A DNA stretch of 64,000 bases from Buchnera aphidicola (Meitanaphis elongallis) (GCA_039830015.1 CP140033.1:558001-622000); one strand, 5' to 3'. Counted from the stretch's first letter, positions 11,166-20,842 are shown. Notes: a model not told the origin generated them from the letters alone. Translations and numbers: made by a program.

Positions 11166-12262
11166 TTTATTCTTCTGCAAGATAACAAATTAGAGATAAT
11201 ATCGCCCATTTCACTAGTACTAGAAAAATAATTGTTACTATTCGATATATCTTTTGTTCGATAACCTAAACTTAAAGCTTCATGTACTACTTCGTTAATA
11301 ATATCTGCTATTGCATCTAATTGAAAACTATATCTAAACAACATACCTATTGAAAGAATTAACGCGATAGGATTAGCTATATTTTTTCCTTGAATATCAG
11401 GTGCTGAACCACCAGCTGGCTCATATAAACCAAAATTCTTTTCATTCAAACTAGCTGAAGGTAATAATCCTATAGAACCAGTAATAATCGCACACTCATC
11501 TGAAAGTATATCACCAAATAAATTAGAGCATAAAATTATATCAAATTGTTCAGGATGACTAATTATCCTCATAGCAGCATTATCAACATATAAATGAGAT
11601 AATTTTACTGTAGGATACTCTAAAGATACTTTATTAACTACTTGTCTCCACAACACAGAGGTTTCCAATACATTAGCTTTATCAATAGAAGTCAAAACAC
11701 ATTTTCTAGTTAAAGCTAATTTAAATGCAATATGAGCAATTCTTTCAATTTCATACTGATAATATATCTCTGTATCAAACGCATACTTTTTAGAATTTAT
11801 GTGCTTCACACCTTTAGGAGTTCCAAAATAAATACCTCCTATTAATTCACGTACACATATAACATTAAATCCTTTCGAAGTTATATCAAAACGAAGAGGA
11901 GATAATTCTTCCAATCCATGATATAACTGAGCAGGTCTCAAATTTGCAAACAAATTAAAATGTTTTCGCAAAGGTAATAGAGCTCCTCTTTCCGGTTGTA
12001 AATGAGACGGTAAATCATTCCATTTTGGACCTCCAACGGCACCAAACAAAATAGCATCAGAACATATACATCCATCTAATGTACTTTTAGGTAGTGCAAT
12101 ACCATATTTATCTATTGCGATCCCTCCAACATCATACTCTTTTGTTTGAATATCCATGCAAAAATTGTTCTTAATAACTTTTAATACTTTATATCCTTCC
12201 TTCATTATTTCAGGTCCAATTCCATCACCTGGTAAAATAGCAATTTTATATTTTCGAGTCAT
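11162..12262 (-). CDS. leuB: 3-isopropylmalate dehydrogenase
   Basis: The 366-residue enzyme (E. coli 363) oxidatively decarboxylates 3-isopropylmalate with NAD. Visible motifs are the start [16 protein letters not shown], the substrate-binding [27 protein letters not shown], the catalytic DKANVLETS and the NAD-region [18 protein letters not shown]. It is the first gene of the chromosomal leuBCD-A cluster and is divergent from yggS. No leucine-rich leader peptide or attenuator was seen upstream. Confidence 0.97.
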   Translation of the reverse strand: MTRKYKIAILPGDGIGPEIMKEGYKVLKVIKNNFCMDIQTKEYDVGGIAIDKYGIALPKSTLDGCICSDAILFGAVGGPKWNDLPSHLQPERGALLPLRKHFNLFANLRPAQLYHGLEELSPLRFDITSKGFNVICVRELIGGIYFGTPKGVKHINSKKYAFDTEIYYQYEIERIAHIAFKLALTRKCVLTSIDKANVLETSVLWRQVVNKVSLEYPTVKLSHLYVDNAAMRIISHPEQFDIILCSNLFGDILSDECAIITGSIGLLPSASLNEKNFGLYEPAGGSAPDIQGKNIANPIALILSIGMLFRYSFQLDAIADIINEVVHEALSLGYRTKDISNSNNYFSSTSEMGDIISNLLSCRRIK

Positions 12263-12604
12263 ATATAATCATAATTCCTTATGTTAAATACGTTTTTAAC
12301 ACTAATGACAATTAGTACATAAATATTTTATAGAGTAGATTTAAAAAATTGAATTAAATATATACATTCTCAATGTATTTAAATGTAAAAATTGAAATCC
12401 ATCATATTATTTTACGTTTTAGTATTTAAATTTACTATGAAATGATACTAATATATTAAAAGTTGTAGTAAAAATATTTTTATAATTAATTTATACAATT
12501 CCTACTAACAAATATTGTTAAATAACTAACATTTAACATATAATATTTTACACATTTTTAAAATACTACATTCATAAACAAAACATCACAACGTAACAAT
12601 ATTT
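12263..12604. other. Divergent spacer between leuB and yggS
   Basis: About 340 AT-rich bases that must carry the leucine cluster promoter on the minus strand and the yggS promoter on the plus strand. An AAGGA lies 13 bases before the leuB ATG. No good hexamer pair, repeat or pseudogene is seen. Confidence 0.45.
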
Positions 12605-13273
12605 ATGTTAAAAATACAAGAAAATCTAAAAAAAATACACGAAAAAATTCTTACTATAAGAAAAAAATATTATGTTCCTCAAAAAAAAATAAAACTATTA
12701 GTAGTCAGCAAATCACGATCTATTCAAGAAATAAAAACAGCAATTTTATGCAAACAATATGAATTTGGAGAAAATTACATACAAGAAAGTTTATTTAAAA
12801 TTAAAACCTTTAAAAACATTAAATGGCACTTTATTGGTCATATTCAATCCAACAAAACACGTATAATTTCTACTAATTTCGATTGGTGTCATACTGTAAA
12901 AAACGAAAAAATAGCTAAAAAATTAAATAAACATCGATATAACATTGCTCCAAAATTAAATATTTTAATACAAATAGACATTAGAGATAACTTTTCTATA
13001 TCAAAAATAAATATAAATAATTTTAAAAATTTAATAAAGAAAATAATACTATTAAAAAATTTAAATTTACGTGGTGTAATGGGTATGCCTTATAAATTTA
13101 TTCATTACAATGATCAAGTAAAATCATACCAAAACGTACCATTATATTTTTCCATCATGAAAGATATACATCCTGACGTAGACACTATATCCATAGGAAC
13201 CAGTCACGATATGCAAGCTGCTATAATATCTGGAAGTACTTTGATAAGAATAGGATCATACATCTTTGACTAA
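12605..13273 (+). CDS. yggS: YggS family PLP homeostasis protein
   Basis: The 222-residue alanine-racemase-like barrel has the PLP lysine in LLVVSKSRS (about residue 36), FGENYIQES, WHFIGHIQSNK, MGMP, and the closing SIGTSHDMQAAIISGSTLIRIGSYIF. The family (E. coli 234 residues) binds PLP without catalysis and keeps the vitamin B6 pool and some amino-acid pools balanced. It is the first gene after the inserted leucine cluster; E. coli has yggR-yggS here. The following E. coli genes from yggT to yggL are gone. Confidence 0.94.
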   Translation: MLKIQENLKKIHEKILTIRKKYYVPQKKIKLLVVSKSRSIQEIKTAILCKQYEFGENYIQESLFKIKTFKNIKWHFIGHIQSNKTRIISTNFDWCHTVKNEKIAKKLNKHRYNIAPKLNILIQIDIRDNFSISKININNFKNLIKKIILLKNLNLRGVMGMPYKFIHYNDQVKSYQNVPLYFSIMKDIHPDVDTISIGTSHDMQAAIISGSTLIRIGSYIFD

Positions 13274-14153
13274 TATGACTTCTCTAACATTGTACATTTA
13301 TGAATTATATAAAACCCATCATGTACTAATTTTAACCTAATTGTAATAATTAACTACATATATTGTTTTTAAAATTCATACATATATATGTTACATGCAT
13401 TTAAATAAAATGTTGATACAAATATCTTAATAAACACTACAAAACAAATAATATTTGTTTCAAAAAATCATACAAAATTGTTATAAAATAATATTAAGCA
13501 ACATTAAAATATTTTTAAATTTTTGAATTTCATAAATTTACCCGCTATAAACACATGTTTTCAATTCAAAATGCACTAACAAATACAATAAATTTGCAAT
13601 CATTCACAGTACAACAAAATATACACAACATAAATTTTAATTTAATTCTTAATTATCTAAAATACTTAGAATAGAACTTATCAAACTAAAATATTTATCA
13701 CCACTTTAATATTCAAATACATATTAAAATACTTAATTTAATATCAAAATTAAAACTTGTTTTATTTTGAAAATTAAATATGAAAACACTACTTATGTTC
13801 TGAAAACATCACTATGTATATTTTAGAATATATACTAAACACCATAATAGAAATAAAATATAACAACAAATAAAATTATTACAATTTTATAAATACAAGC
13901 ATATAAATATTCAACCATCTCATATCAAGATATATAATATCCTTAAAAAATTTATTTAAATTATATAAATTAATAAAATAATATAATATAATCTCAAAGA
14001 ATGTATTAATTACAATATATAATTATATTATATAACTGTAATTTGTTTTACATAAATACTTAAAATCAAGAACATTAAAAAATTGTTTTATTTATTTTTA
14101 AAAATATTTTTAAATAAAATATTTACATAAGTATCAATATTATTTAAAACATT
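13274..14153. other. Gene-free convergent spacer between yggS and trmB
   Basis: 880 bases of very AT-rich DNA where E. coli has yggT, yggU, rdgB, hemW, yggM, ansB, yggN and yggL. None of these leaves a readable remnant. An imperfect A/T-only hairpin near 14012-14042 is the only structure seen. Confidence 0.55.
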
Positions 14154-14870
14154 TCAAAATTTAAATATTAAATCAAATATAGTATGTCCTAAATCCATCC
14201 CTCTTCTTTCAAATTTAGTAATAGGACGAAAATTATACCCAACATTATAATCATTTCTATTGAATAAATTGTTGCATGTATTCAAACTACGCACTATAGA
14301 AACAATTTCTTCTGCATACGATTGACAATCAGTAGATATATGTAATATTCCATTATGAACTAACTTTCTAAATATAAGTTTAGCAAAATTTTTTGTAAAA
14401 ATTCTTCTTTTACAATGACGTCTTTTAGGCCACGGATCAGGAAAAAACATTTGAATTTTAGATATGCTTTTATCATAAATCATACTAGTTAATACTTCTA
14501 CTGCATCATGATAAACAATCCGAACATTTTTTAAACGATACGCACGAATATGTTTTAAACATGATATAATACCTGGTAAATAAACTTCAATACCTAAAAA
14601 ATTTTTAGATAAATTTTTTAAAGCAGTATTTGATAAAGACTCACCCATTCCAAATCCAATTTCTAAAACTATTGGAGAATTAGCGTAAAAAATATTATTT
14701 ATCTTCAAATATGTTGATTGAAAATTCACTCCAAATTTAGGCCAATATTTATTCAAAAAGTTATATTTACTACCACTCAATTTTCTACTTCTAGATACAA
14801 AACTATGTACGCCTCGTAAATAAGTACCATTTTCATTGTATTTTGATGTAACTATATTATCTGCTATCAT
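14154..14870 (-). CDS. trmB: tRNA (guanine-N7)-methyltransferase
   Basis: The 238 residues (E. coli 239) form a class I SAM methyltransferase that makes m7G46 in tRNA. VLEIGFGMGESLSN is the SAM loop; NFLGIEVYLPG, YHDAVEVL, the family signature FFPDPWPKRRHCKRRI and the C-terminal RPITKFERRGMDLGH are all present. It is divergent from mutY, as in E. coli, with a long inverted repeat between the two genes. Confidence 0.96.
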   Translation of the reverse strand: MIADNIVTSKYNENGTYLRGVHSFVSRSRKLSGSKYNFLNKYWPKFGVNFQSTYLKINNIFYANSPIVLEIGFGMGESLSNTALKNLSKNFLGIEVYLPGIISCLKHIRAYRLKNVRIVYHDAVEVLTSMIYDKSISKIQMFFPDPWPKRRHCKRRIFTKNFAKLIFRKLVHNGILHISTDCQSYAEEIVSIVRSLNTCNNLFNRNDYNVGYNFRPITKFERRGMDLGHTIFDLIFKF

Positions 14871-14930
14871 ATCGTAATATTCAAAAGAACATTTTTAATT
14901 TATTTTAATATTATTATAATACACTACTAT

Positions 14931-14970
14931 TTTATACAACATTAAATATAACCATTTAATGTTGTATAAA
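14931..14970. repeat. Perfect inverted repeat, 17-bp arms, in the trmB-mutY divergent spacer
   Basis: Bases 14931-14947 are exactly complementary to 14954-14970, leaving a 6-base loop. The right arm contains an in-frame ATG (14959) upstream of the likely mutY start at 14986. It lies between divergent genes, so it is not a simple terminator and may act as DNA or as a leader RNA hairpin. Confidence 0.85.
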
Positions 14971-14985
14971 ATATATGGATATACT

Positions 14986-16038
14986 ATGAACTCACTACTT
15001 TCTTTTCCACAATTAGTATTAAATTGGTACCATAAAAATGGAAGAAAAGATTTACCTTGGAAAATAGAAAACAGTCCTTATCATACCTGGATATCTGAAA
15101 TTATGTTACAACAAACACAAATAAAAACGGTAATCCCTTACTATAAAAAATTTGTAAAAACTTTTCCAAATATTCATGTTTTGGCAAATTCTTCTATAAA
15201 TGATATACTAAAAATATGGAGCGGGTTAGGATACTATACTAGAGCACATAACCTATATAGTGCTGCTAAAATTGTTATAAAAAATTATAACGGAAAATTT
15301 CCAAATAATTTTTTTGATATCATTAGATTACCAGGAATAGGTCGAACTACAGCAGGTGCTATTTTGTCGTTTGGATTCAACTTTTACGCTTGTATTCTTG
15401 ATGGAAACATAAAAAGAGTGTTGTTAAGATATTTTAGTATACATGCAAATACATCAATAAAAATTGAAAAAAAGTTATGGTCTAAAGTGGAACTGATAAC
15501 ACCAATATATAATACAAATAAATTTAATCAAGCTATGATAGACATAGGATCTCTAATTTGTTCAAAACACAAACCAAAATGTAATATATGTCCTATAAAT
15601 AAAAAATGTACATCTTATATAAAAAACGATTGGTCCACATATCCAATAATTAAGAGAAAAATAGTTACAACAAAAAGAAACATATTTTTCTTAATCATTC
15701 AGCATCAACATTTCATTTTCTTAAATAAACACAAATTTAATAACATATGGAAAGGATTATATTGTTTTCCAATATTTCATAGTCAAAAAGACGTTTTAAG
15801 ATGGATAAAAAGAAAAAAAATTACAATTAAAAATCAAGAAATATTTCCATCATTTTTACACAAACTTTTACATCTTCAACTATTGTGTATACCTATACGC
15901 ATTGAAGTAAAAACACCATTCTTAGTTGATACCAAATCTCAATGTAATATTTGGTTAAACATTTTAAAACCTTCATGTATAGGATTTCCATCACCTATAC
16001 AAAAAATTTTTAAAACACATTTCTTTTTTAATACTTAA
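14986..16038 (+). CDS. mutY: Adenine DNA glycosylase MutY
   Basis: Starting at the second ATG (MNSLLSFPQLVLNWYHKNGRK) gives 350 residues, the E. coli length; the upstream ATG at 14959 lies inside a hairpin. It removes A mispaired with 8-oxoguanine. Seen are the catalytic Glu in WISEIMLQQTQ, the helix-hairpin-helix LPGIGRTTAGAIL, the catalytic Asp in DGNIKRVL, and the 4Fe-4S loop CSKHKPKCNICPINKKC. A NUDIX-like C-terminal domain follows, in which the FSH loop of E. coli appears as LLH. A short gap then leads to yggX, as in E. coli. Confidence 0.95.
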   Translation: MNSLLSFPQLVLNWYHKNGRKDLPWKIENSPYHTWISEIMLQQTQIKTVIPYYKKFVKTFPNIHVLANSSINDILKIWSGLGYYTRAHNLYSAAKIVIKNYNGKFPNNFFDIIRLPGIGRTTAGAILSFGFNFYACILDGNIKRVLLRYFSIHANTSIKIEKKLWSKVELITPIYNTNKFNQAMIDIGSLICSKHKPKCNICPINKKCTSYIKNDWSTYPIIKRKIVTTKRNIFFLIIQHQHFIFLNKHKFNNIWKGLYCFPIFHSQKDVLRWIKRKKITIKNQEIFPSFLHKLLHLQLLCIPIRIEVKTPFLVDTKSQCNIWLNILKPSCIGFPSPIQKIFKTHFFFNT

Positions 16039-16058
16039 TTTTAAGGACCTAACTTTTT

Positions 16059-16304
16059 ATGAATAAAAACGTATTTTGCTATTTTTTAAAAAAATATGCT
16101 ATTAGTTTAAAAAAACCACCATATCCAGGTAAATTAGGAGAAAAGATTTATAAAAATATTTCAGAATTAGCATGGAAACAATGGATGTCTCAACAAACAA
16201 AAATAATCAATGAAAAAAAATTAAATATGATTGACGTAAACGATCGAAAAACATTAGAATTACACATGATAGATTTCCTTTTTCATCAAAAAAAAAATGT
16301 ATAA
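16059..16304 (+). CDS. yggX: YggX iron-trafficking/oxidative protection protein
   Basis: The 81 residues match E. coli YggX (91) from the start, with VFCYFLKK, PPYPGKLGEKIYKNISELAWKQW and INEKKLNMIDVNDRK..LELHMIDFLF. The C-terminal tail is about ten residues shorter. The family protects Fe-S clusters from oxidants and is tied genetically to MutY. It starts 20 bases after mutY, so the two are likely co-transcribed. Confidence 0.95.
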   Translation: MNKNVFCYFLKKYAISLKKPPYPGKLGEKIYKNISELAWKQWMSQQTKIINEKKLNMIDVNDRKTLELHMIDFLFHQKKNV

Positions 16305-16398
16305 TAAAATATTATACTAACGTTCTTTAAAACACATACAAATAATTTTTATCCATCAAAATATATAAATTTTTATCAAAATAGTATTGTGAAAAATT

Positions 16399-17211
16399 AT
16401 GAATTTTAAAATCAAATTTCAAAAAAACGCAGCATGCAACATGTTAATATTTGATTCAGGTTTAGGGGGGTTATCTATTTATAAAAAAATGAAAAAAAAC
16501 TTCCCAAATGCAAATTATATTTATGCATGTGACAATGCAGCTTTTCCATATGGAGAAAAAGAAGAACATTTCATTATTGAAAGATGCTTAAAAATAATTG
16601 ATTTAATATCTAACAGAATAAACGTTACCATGGTAATACTCGCATGTAATACAATTAGTGTTACAAGCTTATTAATTTTAAAAAATAATTTTAATTTTCC
16701 CATTATCGGTATCATTCCAAATATAGCAGAAGCTACTAAAATTACTAAAAATAAAGTTATTGGTCTTCTCGCAACTAAAATCACTATTCATAATCATGAC
16801 ATACAAAAAAAAATTTTGTCGATGTCTGAAAATTTTACTATAAAAACATTACATGATGAAAAATTAGTGAGAATAGTAGAAAAAAAATTGAAATATAACT
16901 CTATAAAAATAGAAACAATTAATAGTATATTAAAACCATGGCATTATGAATCCAGCACTCCGGATACGATTATATTAGGATGTACACATTTTAATTTCTT
17001 AAAAAAAGAAATAAAGCGTTTATTTTCAAAAAAAATTAACATAGTAGATTCCAGTCCTATTATACCAAAAAACATTTATAATGTTTTAAAAACAAACACT
17101 ATTAAAAAACAACATATTGCCTTTTTTTCAAAACCTATTACGCATCATATACCTTTATCATGCTTATTCAATAAATATGACTTTTTAAAGTTCAAAACAC
17201 TTTGTATATAA
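16399..17211 (+). CDS. murI: Glutamate racemase
   Basis: The 270-residue protein supplies D-glutamate for peptidoglycan. It has the IFDSGLGGLSIYKKMKK opening, Pro-Tyr-Gly in AAFPYGEK, the first catalytic cysteine in LACNTISV and the second in LGCTHFNFLKKEI. It is consistent with other cell-wall genes in the window (dapF, amiB). It sits 95 bases after yggX and before convergent sbcB; this is not its E. coli location, so a rearrangement has occurred. Confidence 0.94.
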   Translation: MNFKIKFQKNAACNMLIFDSGLGGLSIYKKMKKNFPNANYIYACDNAAFPYGEKEEHFIIERCLKIIDLISNRINVTMVILACNTISVTSLLILKNNFNFPIIGIIPNIAEATKITKNKVIGLLATKITIHNHDIQKKILSMSENFTIKTLHDEKLVRIVEKKLKYNSIKIETINSILKPWHYESSTPDTIILGCTHFNFLKKEIKRLFSKKINIVDSSPIIPKNIYNVLKTNTIKKQHIAFFSKPITHHIPLSCLFNKYDFLKFKTLCI

Positions 17212-17307
17212 ACAAAAATTTTAATATGAAAAGTTATACATAAAAACTATTTACTTAAATGAATAATAAAATAAGTTATTTAATATGCTTCCAAAAATCT
17301 AACAACT

Positions 17308-18741
17308 TTAAATATTATAAACTTTTTTTTCAATACTAAATGCATATTTTAATAAATCCTTCAACAACAATACATTTTTAAAATTATTTTTATGTAACTC
17401 TAATAAATTTAGAATATTTTTTGTATATTCATATATACTCTCCTTATTTATAATCGCATTACAATGTTTTTTCCATATACATTTCTCTTTTTCATTTAAC
17501 ATACAAGGATAATTTCGAGCTATACAACGTATTAGCAATGATCTAATTCTTTTGCTCGAAATAAATAAATTCCTATCAAAAACACGTCTTTTTAACAATT
17601 GATGTATTACTCGTATTAATCTCTTCTCTGAACTATCAAAAAAAGCATCATACATTTGCAGATCAACGTTCTCAAAATTTGATTTTGAAATATCACTATT
17701 AATTATTTCTAATTTCTTTTTTAAAAAAGTACTATTACGTATCAATAACAAATTTTCTTTACACATTACATAATCTATTCCTAAATATATCATATTTTCA
17801 GAATTAACGACGTCAACAGGAGCTAATATAGGACAACGATTAATATGAACTAATATAATTCCTTTATCAAACATTTCGCTATATTTTACTGTTTTAGCAG
17901 TAACATTAGAAAAATATGTTAAAAAGCTCTCGACATTTTTTGTTAAATCAAAACTAATTAATATATTTAAATTATCTGAACACCATAAAAGCGGAGCAAT
18001 TAAACCAAAATTTTTTTTTGATGAACCAAAAAATCGAGATATATAAATCATAGGTTTAATATTACATATATCAATAATCTTTAACAACTGCGCTTTTTTT
18101 CGATGTTTAAAAAAATAACTAAATAACTTAGGTTGTTTTTCTTTTAATAATTGTGTCACTTGAAGAGTAGCATATACATCACTAATAGCATTATGAGCAT
18201 GATCATGATTAATTTTATTAGATTGTGATATGTCAGATAATTTAAAACTTGGATAATTATTATAAACGTTAACAGGCCAATTGATTCCTTCTGGGCGTAA
18301 TACATAACAAGCACGTAATACATCTAAAATATCCCATCTAGAGTTACCATTTTTCCAACTCCATTCATAAGGATCTATAAAATTACGATAAAAAATATTT
18401 CTTGTAATCTCGTCGTCAAAATAAATATTGTTATAACCAATAATACAAGTATTAGGAATCTTAAATTGTTCATGAACTTTACATGCAAATTCAAATTCAT
18501 TTAAGCCATATTGTTTTACGTGACAAGGAGAAATACCAGTAATTAAAACAGATTGAGGATTTGGCAAATAATCTATAGAAGAATAACAAAAAAATTCAAT
18601 AGGAACTTCAATAATATTAAAATTTAAATCGGTACGAATACACGCAAATTGAGCAGGTTTGTCTAAAGCAGGGCTAATCCCAAAAGTTTCATAATCATAA
18701 AATAAGAAAGTACAATTATTTGATTTTAAAATTTTACTCAT
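17308..18741 (-). CDS. sbcB: Exodeoxyribonuclease I
   Basis: The 477-residue protein (E. coli 475) degrades single-stranded DNA 3' to 5'. The DEDDh exonuclease domain shows FYDYETFGISPALDKPAQFA (Exo I), GYNNIYFDDEITRNIFYRNF (Exo II) and the Exo III segment NHDHAHNAISDVYAT; the SH3-like and helical C-terminal parts follow. It is intact over its full length although the repair repertoire is otherwise thin. It lies next to tRNA-Asn on the same strand. Confidence 0.96.
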   Translation of the reverse strand: MSKILKSNNCTFLFYDYETFGISPALDKPAQFACIRTDLNFNIIEVPIEFFCYSSIDYLPNPQSVLITGISPCHVKQYGLNEFEFACKVHEQFKIPNTCIIGYNNIYFDDEITRNIFYRNFIDPYEWSWKNGNSRWDILDVLRACYVLRPEGINWPVNVYNNYPSFKLSDISQSNKINHDHAHNAISDVYATLQVTQLLKEKQPKLFSYFFKHRKKAQLLKIIDICNIKPMIYISRFFGSSKKNFGLIAPLLWCSDNLNILISFDLTKNVESFLTYFSNVTAKTVKYSEMFDKGIILVHINRCPILAPVDVVNSENMIYLGIDYVMCKENLLLIRNSTFLKKKLEIINSDISKSNFENVDLQMYDAFFDSSEKRLIRVIHQLLKRRVFDRNLFISSKRIRSLLIRCIARNYPCMLNEKEKCIWKKHCNAIINKESIYEYTKNILNLLELHKNNFKNVLLLKDLLKYAFSIEKKVYNI

Positions 18742-18838
18742 ATCTTATAATATTAATATATGTAAAATAAAAGTCCAACATACTAAATGACAATATTATT
18801 AACATAAACTTAGAAAATTAAAATAAAAAAATTAAAAA

Positions 18839-18911
18839 CTCCCCCGACTGGATTCGAACCAGTGACATACGGATTAACAGTCCGCCGTTCTACCAACTGA
18901 ACTACAGAGGA
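18839..18911 (-). tRNA. tRNA-Asn (anticodon GTT)
   Basis: The reverse complement folds as a cloverleaf of 73 bases without encoded CCA: anticodon arm CGGACTGTTAATCCG and T arm ACTGGTTCGAATCCAGT. It is nearly identical to E. coli tRNA-Asn. Two acceptor-stem pairs are U-G wobbles (TCCTCTG with CGGGGGA). Confidence 0.97.
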
Positions 18912-18918
18912 AAACAAA

Positions 18919-18947
18919 ATCTTAACAAAAAAAAATTTTTTTGTCAA
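18919..18947 (-). promoter_or_regulatory. Promoter of tRNA-Asn
   Basis: On the minus strand, TTGACA (18947-18942), 17 bases, then TAAGAT (18924-18919), ending seven bases before the tRNA. The spacer is a run of A followed by a run of T, which would make intrinsically curved DNA. Confidence 0.75.
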
Positions 18948-18995
18948 TAAAATTAAAATTTTAGAAAACATATATTTTTAACTAAAAATAATGTA

Positions 18996-19049
18996 TACTC
19001 ATATTTTTCAAACAAATTTTTTCTAAAATTTGTTTGAAAAATATGAGTA
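18996..19049. repeat. Perfect inverted repeat, 25-bp arms and 4-base loop
   Basis: Bases 18996-19020 are exactly complementary to 19025-19049 around a TTCT loop. It lies between the divergent tRNA-Asn and tRNA-Ile2 genes, upstream of both, so it cannot be a normal terminator for either. It may form a cruciform or overlap the tRNA-Ile2 promoter region. Confidence 0.92.
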
Positions 19050-19094
19050 AAACATATAAATATATAACTTAATAATGTCCGTAAAACCTTATAA

Positions 19095-19167
19095 GGCCCT
19101 TTAGCTCAGTGGTAAGAGCAGGCGACTCATAATCGCTTGGTCGCTGGTTCAAATCCGGCAAGGGCCA
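19095..19167 (+). tRNA. tRNA-Ile2 (anticodon CAT, lysidine type)
   Basis: A cloverleaf of 73 bases: acceptor GGCCCTT with AAGGGCC, anticodon arm CGACTCATAATCG and a T arm with one G-U pair. The body is nearly identical to E. coli ileX/ileY rather than to methionine tRNAs. It should therefore be an AUA-reading isoleucine tRNA whose C34 is changed to lysidine by TilS. Confidence 0.93.
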
Positions 19168-19195
19168 AAAAATCTTTAAAAAATGGAATAACAGA

Positions 19196-19837
19196 ATGAA
19201 TAATTGGAAACAAAAATTTATTCAATTTTGTTTTGAAAAAAAAATATTGCAATTCGGCAATTTTGTACTTAAATCAGGGCAAAAAAGTTCATTTTTCTTT
19301 AACTTTAGTTTATTCAATTCAGGAAATGACCTTGAAAAACTAGGTTTTTTTTATGCTAAAACTATCATTAAAAACAAAACTAACTATGACGCACTATTTG
19401 GAATAGCATACAAAGGTATTCCCATTGTTATATCTACAGTAATAGCATTAAATAAGTACTTTAATATTAACGTTAAATATTGTTTTAATAGAAAAGAAAT
19501 CAAAAATCACGGAGAACAAGGAATGTTTGTTGGAAAGTTCCTAGAAAAAAACATGCTTATATTAGATGACGTTATCACTTCTGGATCATCTATACAAAAC
19601 ATAGCAAATATTCTTGAATCTTATTCAACTGATAACAATCTAACATTAAATGTTATAGTTGCTTTAGACAGAAGGAAAAATAAAAACATTAATTTTAAAA
19701 CTACGAAAAAAAAACACAATATAAAAATTACTTCTATAATAAATATTCAAGATATCATTTACTACATAAAAAACAATAAAAACTTATGTTCTTATATAGA
19801 TAATAAAAAAGATATACTTATTTTACCCACTAAATGA
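19196..19837 (+). CDS. pyrE: Orotate phosphoribosyltransferase
   Basis: The 213 residues equal the E. coli length. It converts orotate and PRPP to OMP in pyrimidine synthesis. Visible are KQKFIQFC..LQFGNFVLKSGQKS, FGIAYKGIPI, YCFNRKEIKNHGEQG and the PRPP loop LILDDVITSGSSI. It starts 28 bases after tRNA-Ile2, so it may be co-transcribed with it. As in E. coli, dut lies nearby; slmA and coaBC are missing. Confidence 0.96.
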   Translation: MNNWKQKFIQFCFEKKILQFGNFVLKSGQKSSFFFNFSLFNSGNDLEKLGFFYAKTIIKNKTNYDALFGIAYKGIPIVISTVIALNKYFNINVKYCFNRKEIKNHGEQGMFVGKFLEKNMLILDDVITSGSSIQNIANILESYSTDNNLTLNVIVALDRRKNKNINFKTTKKKHNIKITSIINIQDIIYYIKNNKNLCSYIDNKKDILILPTK

Positions 19838-19899
19838 TTACAATAAATCGTTAATAACATACCTTATTTAAATACAATTTTTTATAACAAAATTATAAA

Positions 19900-20367
19900 T
19901 TACTTTAATCCCGAATGACCAAATCCTTTACTCTTTCTAGTATTATTTCCAATAGAAAATGTGTTTACAATATTGAAAATAGGTCTAATAATAGGCACAA
20001 AAACCATCTGAGCTATTCTCATACCAGAAGTTATTACAAATGGTTGAGTACTTCTATTCCACATAGATACCATAATCTGACCTGTATAATCAGAATCAAT
20101 TAACCCTACCAAATTACCCAATACAATACCATTTTTATGTCCTAAACCTGATCTTGGCAAGATTAAAGCAGCAATAAATGGATCTTTTATGTGTATAGCT
20201 ATTCCAGTAGGTAATAAAACAGTAGTATTAGGTAATACATGTTCTTCTTGAGATACAATACATGCTCTTAAATCTAAACCTGACGATCCCGTAGTAACAT
20301 AATCTGGAAAGGAAAATTTAGCACCTATACGAGAATCTAAAATCTTAATATCAATATTAATTTTCAT
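19900..20367 (-). CDS. dut: dUTP diphosphatase
   Basis: The 155-residue trimeric dUTPase (E. coli 151) cleaves dUTP to dUMP and pyrophosphate. All five motifs are visible: GLDLRAC (1), [17 protein letters not shown] (2), [11 protein letters not shown] (3), [10 protein letters not shown] (4) and the C-terminal [12 protein letters not shown] (5). It converges on pyrE with a 62-base gap. Confidence 0.97.
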   Translation of the reverse strand: MKINIDIKILDSRIGAKFSFPDYVTTGSSGLDLRACIVSQEEHVLPNTTVLLPTGIAIHIKDPFIAALILPRSGLGHKNGIVLGNLVGLIDSDYTGQIMVSMWNRSTQPFVITSGMRIAQMVFVPIIRPIFNIVNTFSIGNNTRKSKGFGHSGLK

Positions 20368-20842
20368 ATTACAACACTTTAGTACATTGAATTTTTTAAT
20401 AAAATAAACATTTATCTATAAAATATAGAAATAAAAAATGTTAATAGTTTCCTTTAATAATATTTAATTTAATTGATTTTTCTTTACAAAATCAAAAAAC
20501 TATAAAAGATAAAATTCACAAAATAAACCATATAACTATAAATGTCTCATTCATTACGTAATTACAAAAATATATAAAACCTATCTAATATGAAGGTCAA
20601 AACAAAATTAAGTTCTTTTTTCATATAAAAATTCATTATTCAAATAAAAAATAAATAATTAAAATTATTTCATAAAAACTACTAATTGTGTTTAATTGTA
20701 CTTATTTCATACACATTAGCAATAATATTATTTAATCTTTTAGCAAACATATTCCAAGCTTAAATATTTTGTGAAACAAAGAATATCATTTACTCAACCC
20801 ATTACACATATTTATAATATATCTATGTTTTATTTAAAACAA
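20368..20842. other. Gene-free spacer between dut and rplI
   Basis: 475 AT-rich bases upstream of dut and downstream of rplI, both on the minus strand. No coding remnant, RNA gene or strong hairpin was recognised. Confidence 0.45.

Noticed and set aside
14959..14985. Upstream ATG for mutY
   Set aside because: It is buried in a 17-bp hairpin and adds nine residues absent from E. coli MutY, while the next ATG gives exactly 350 residues.
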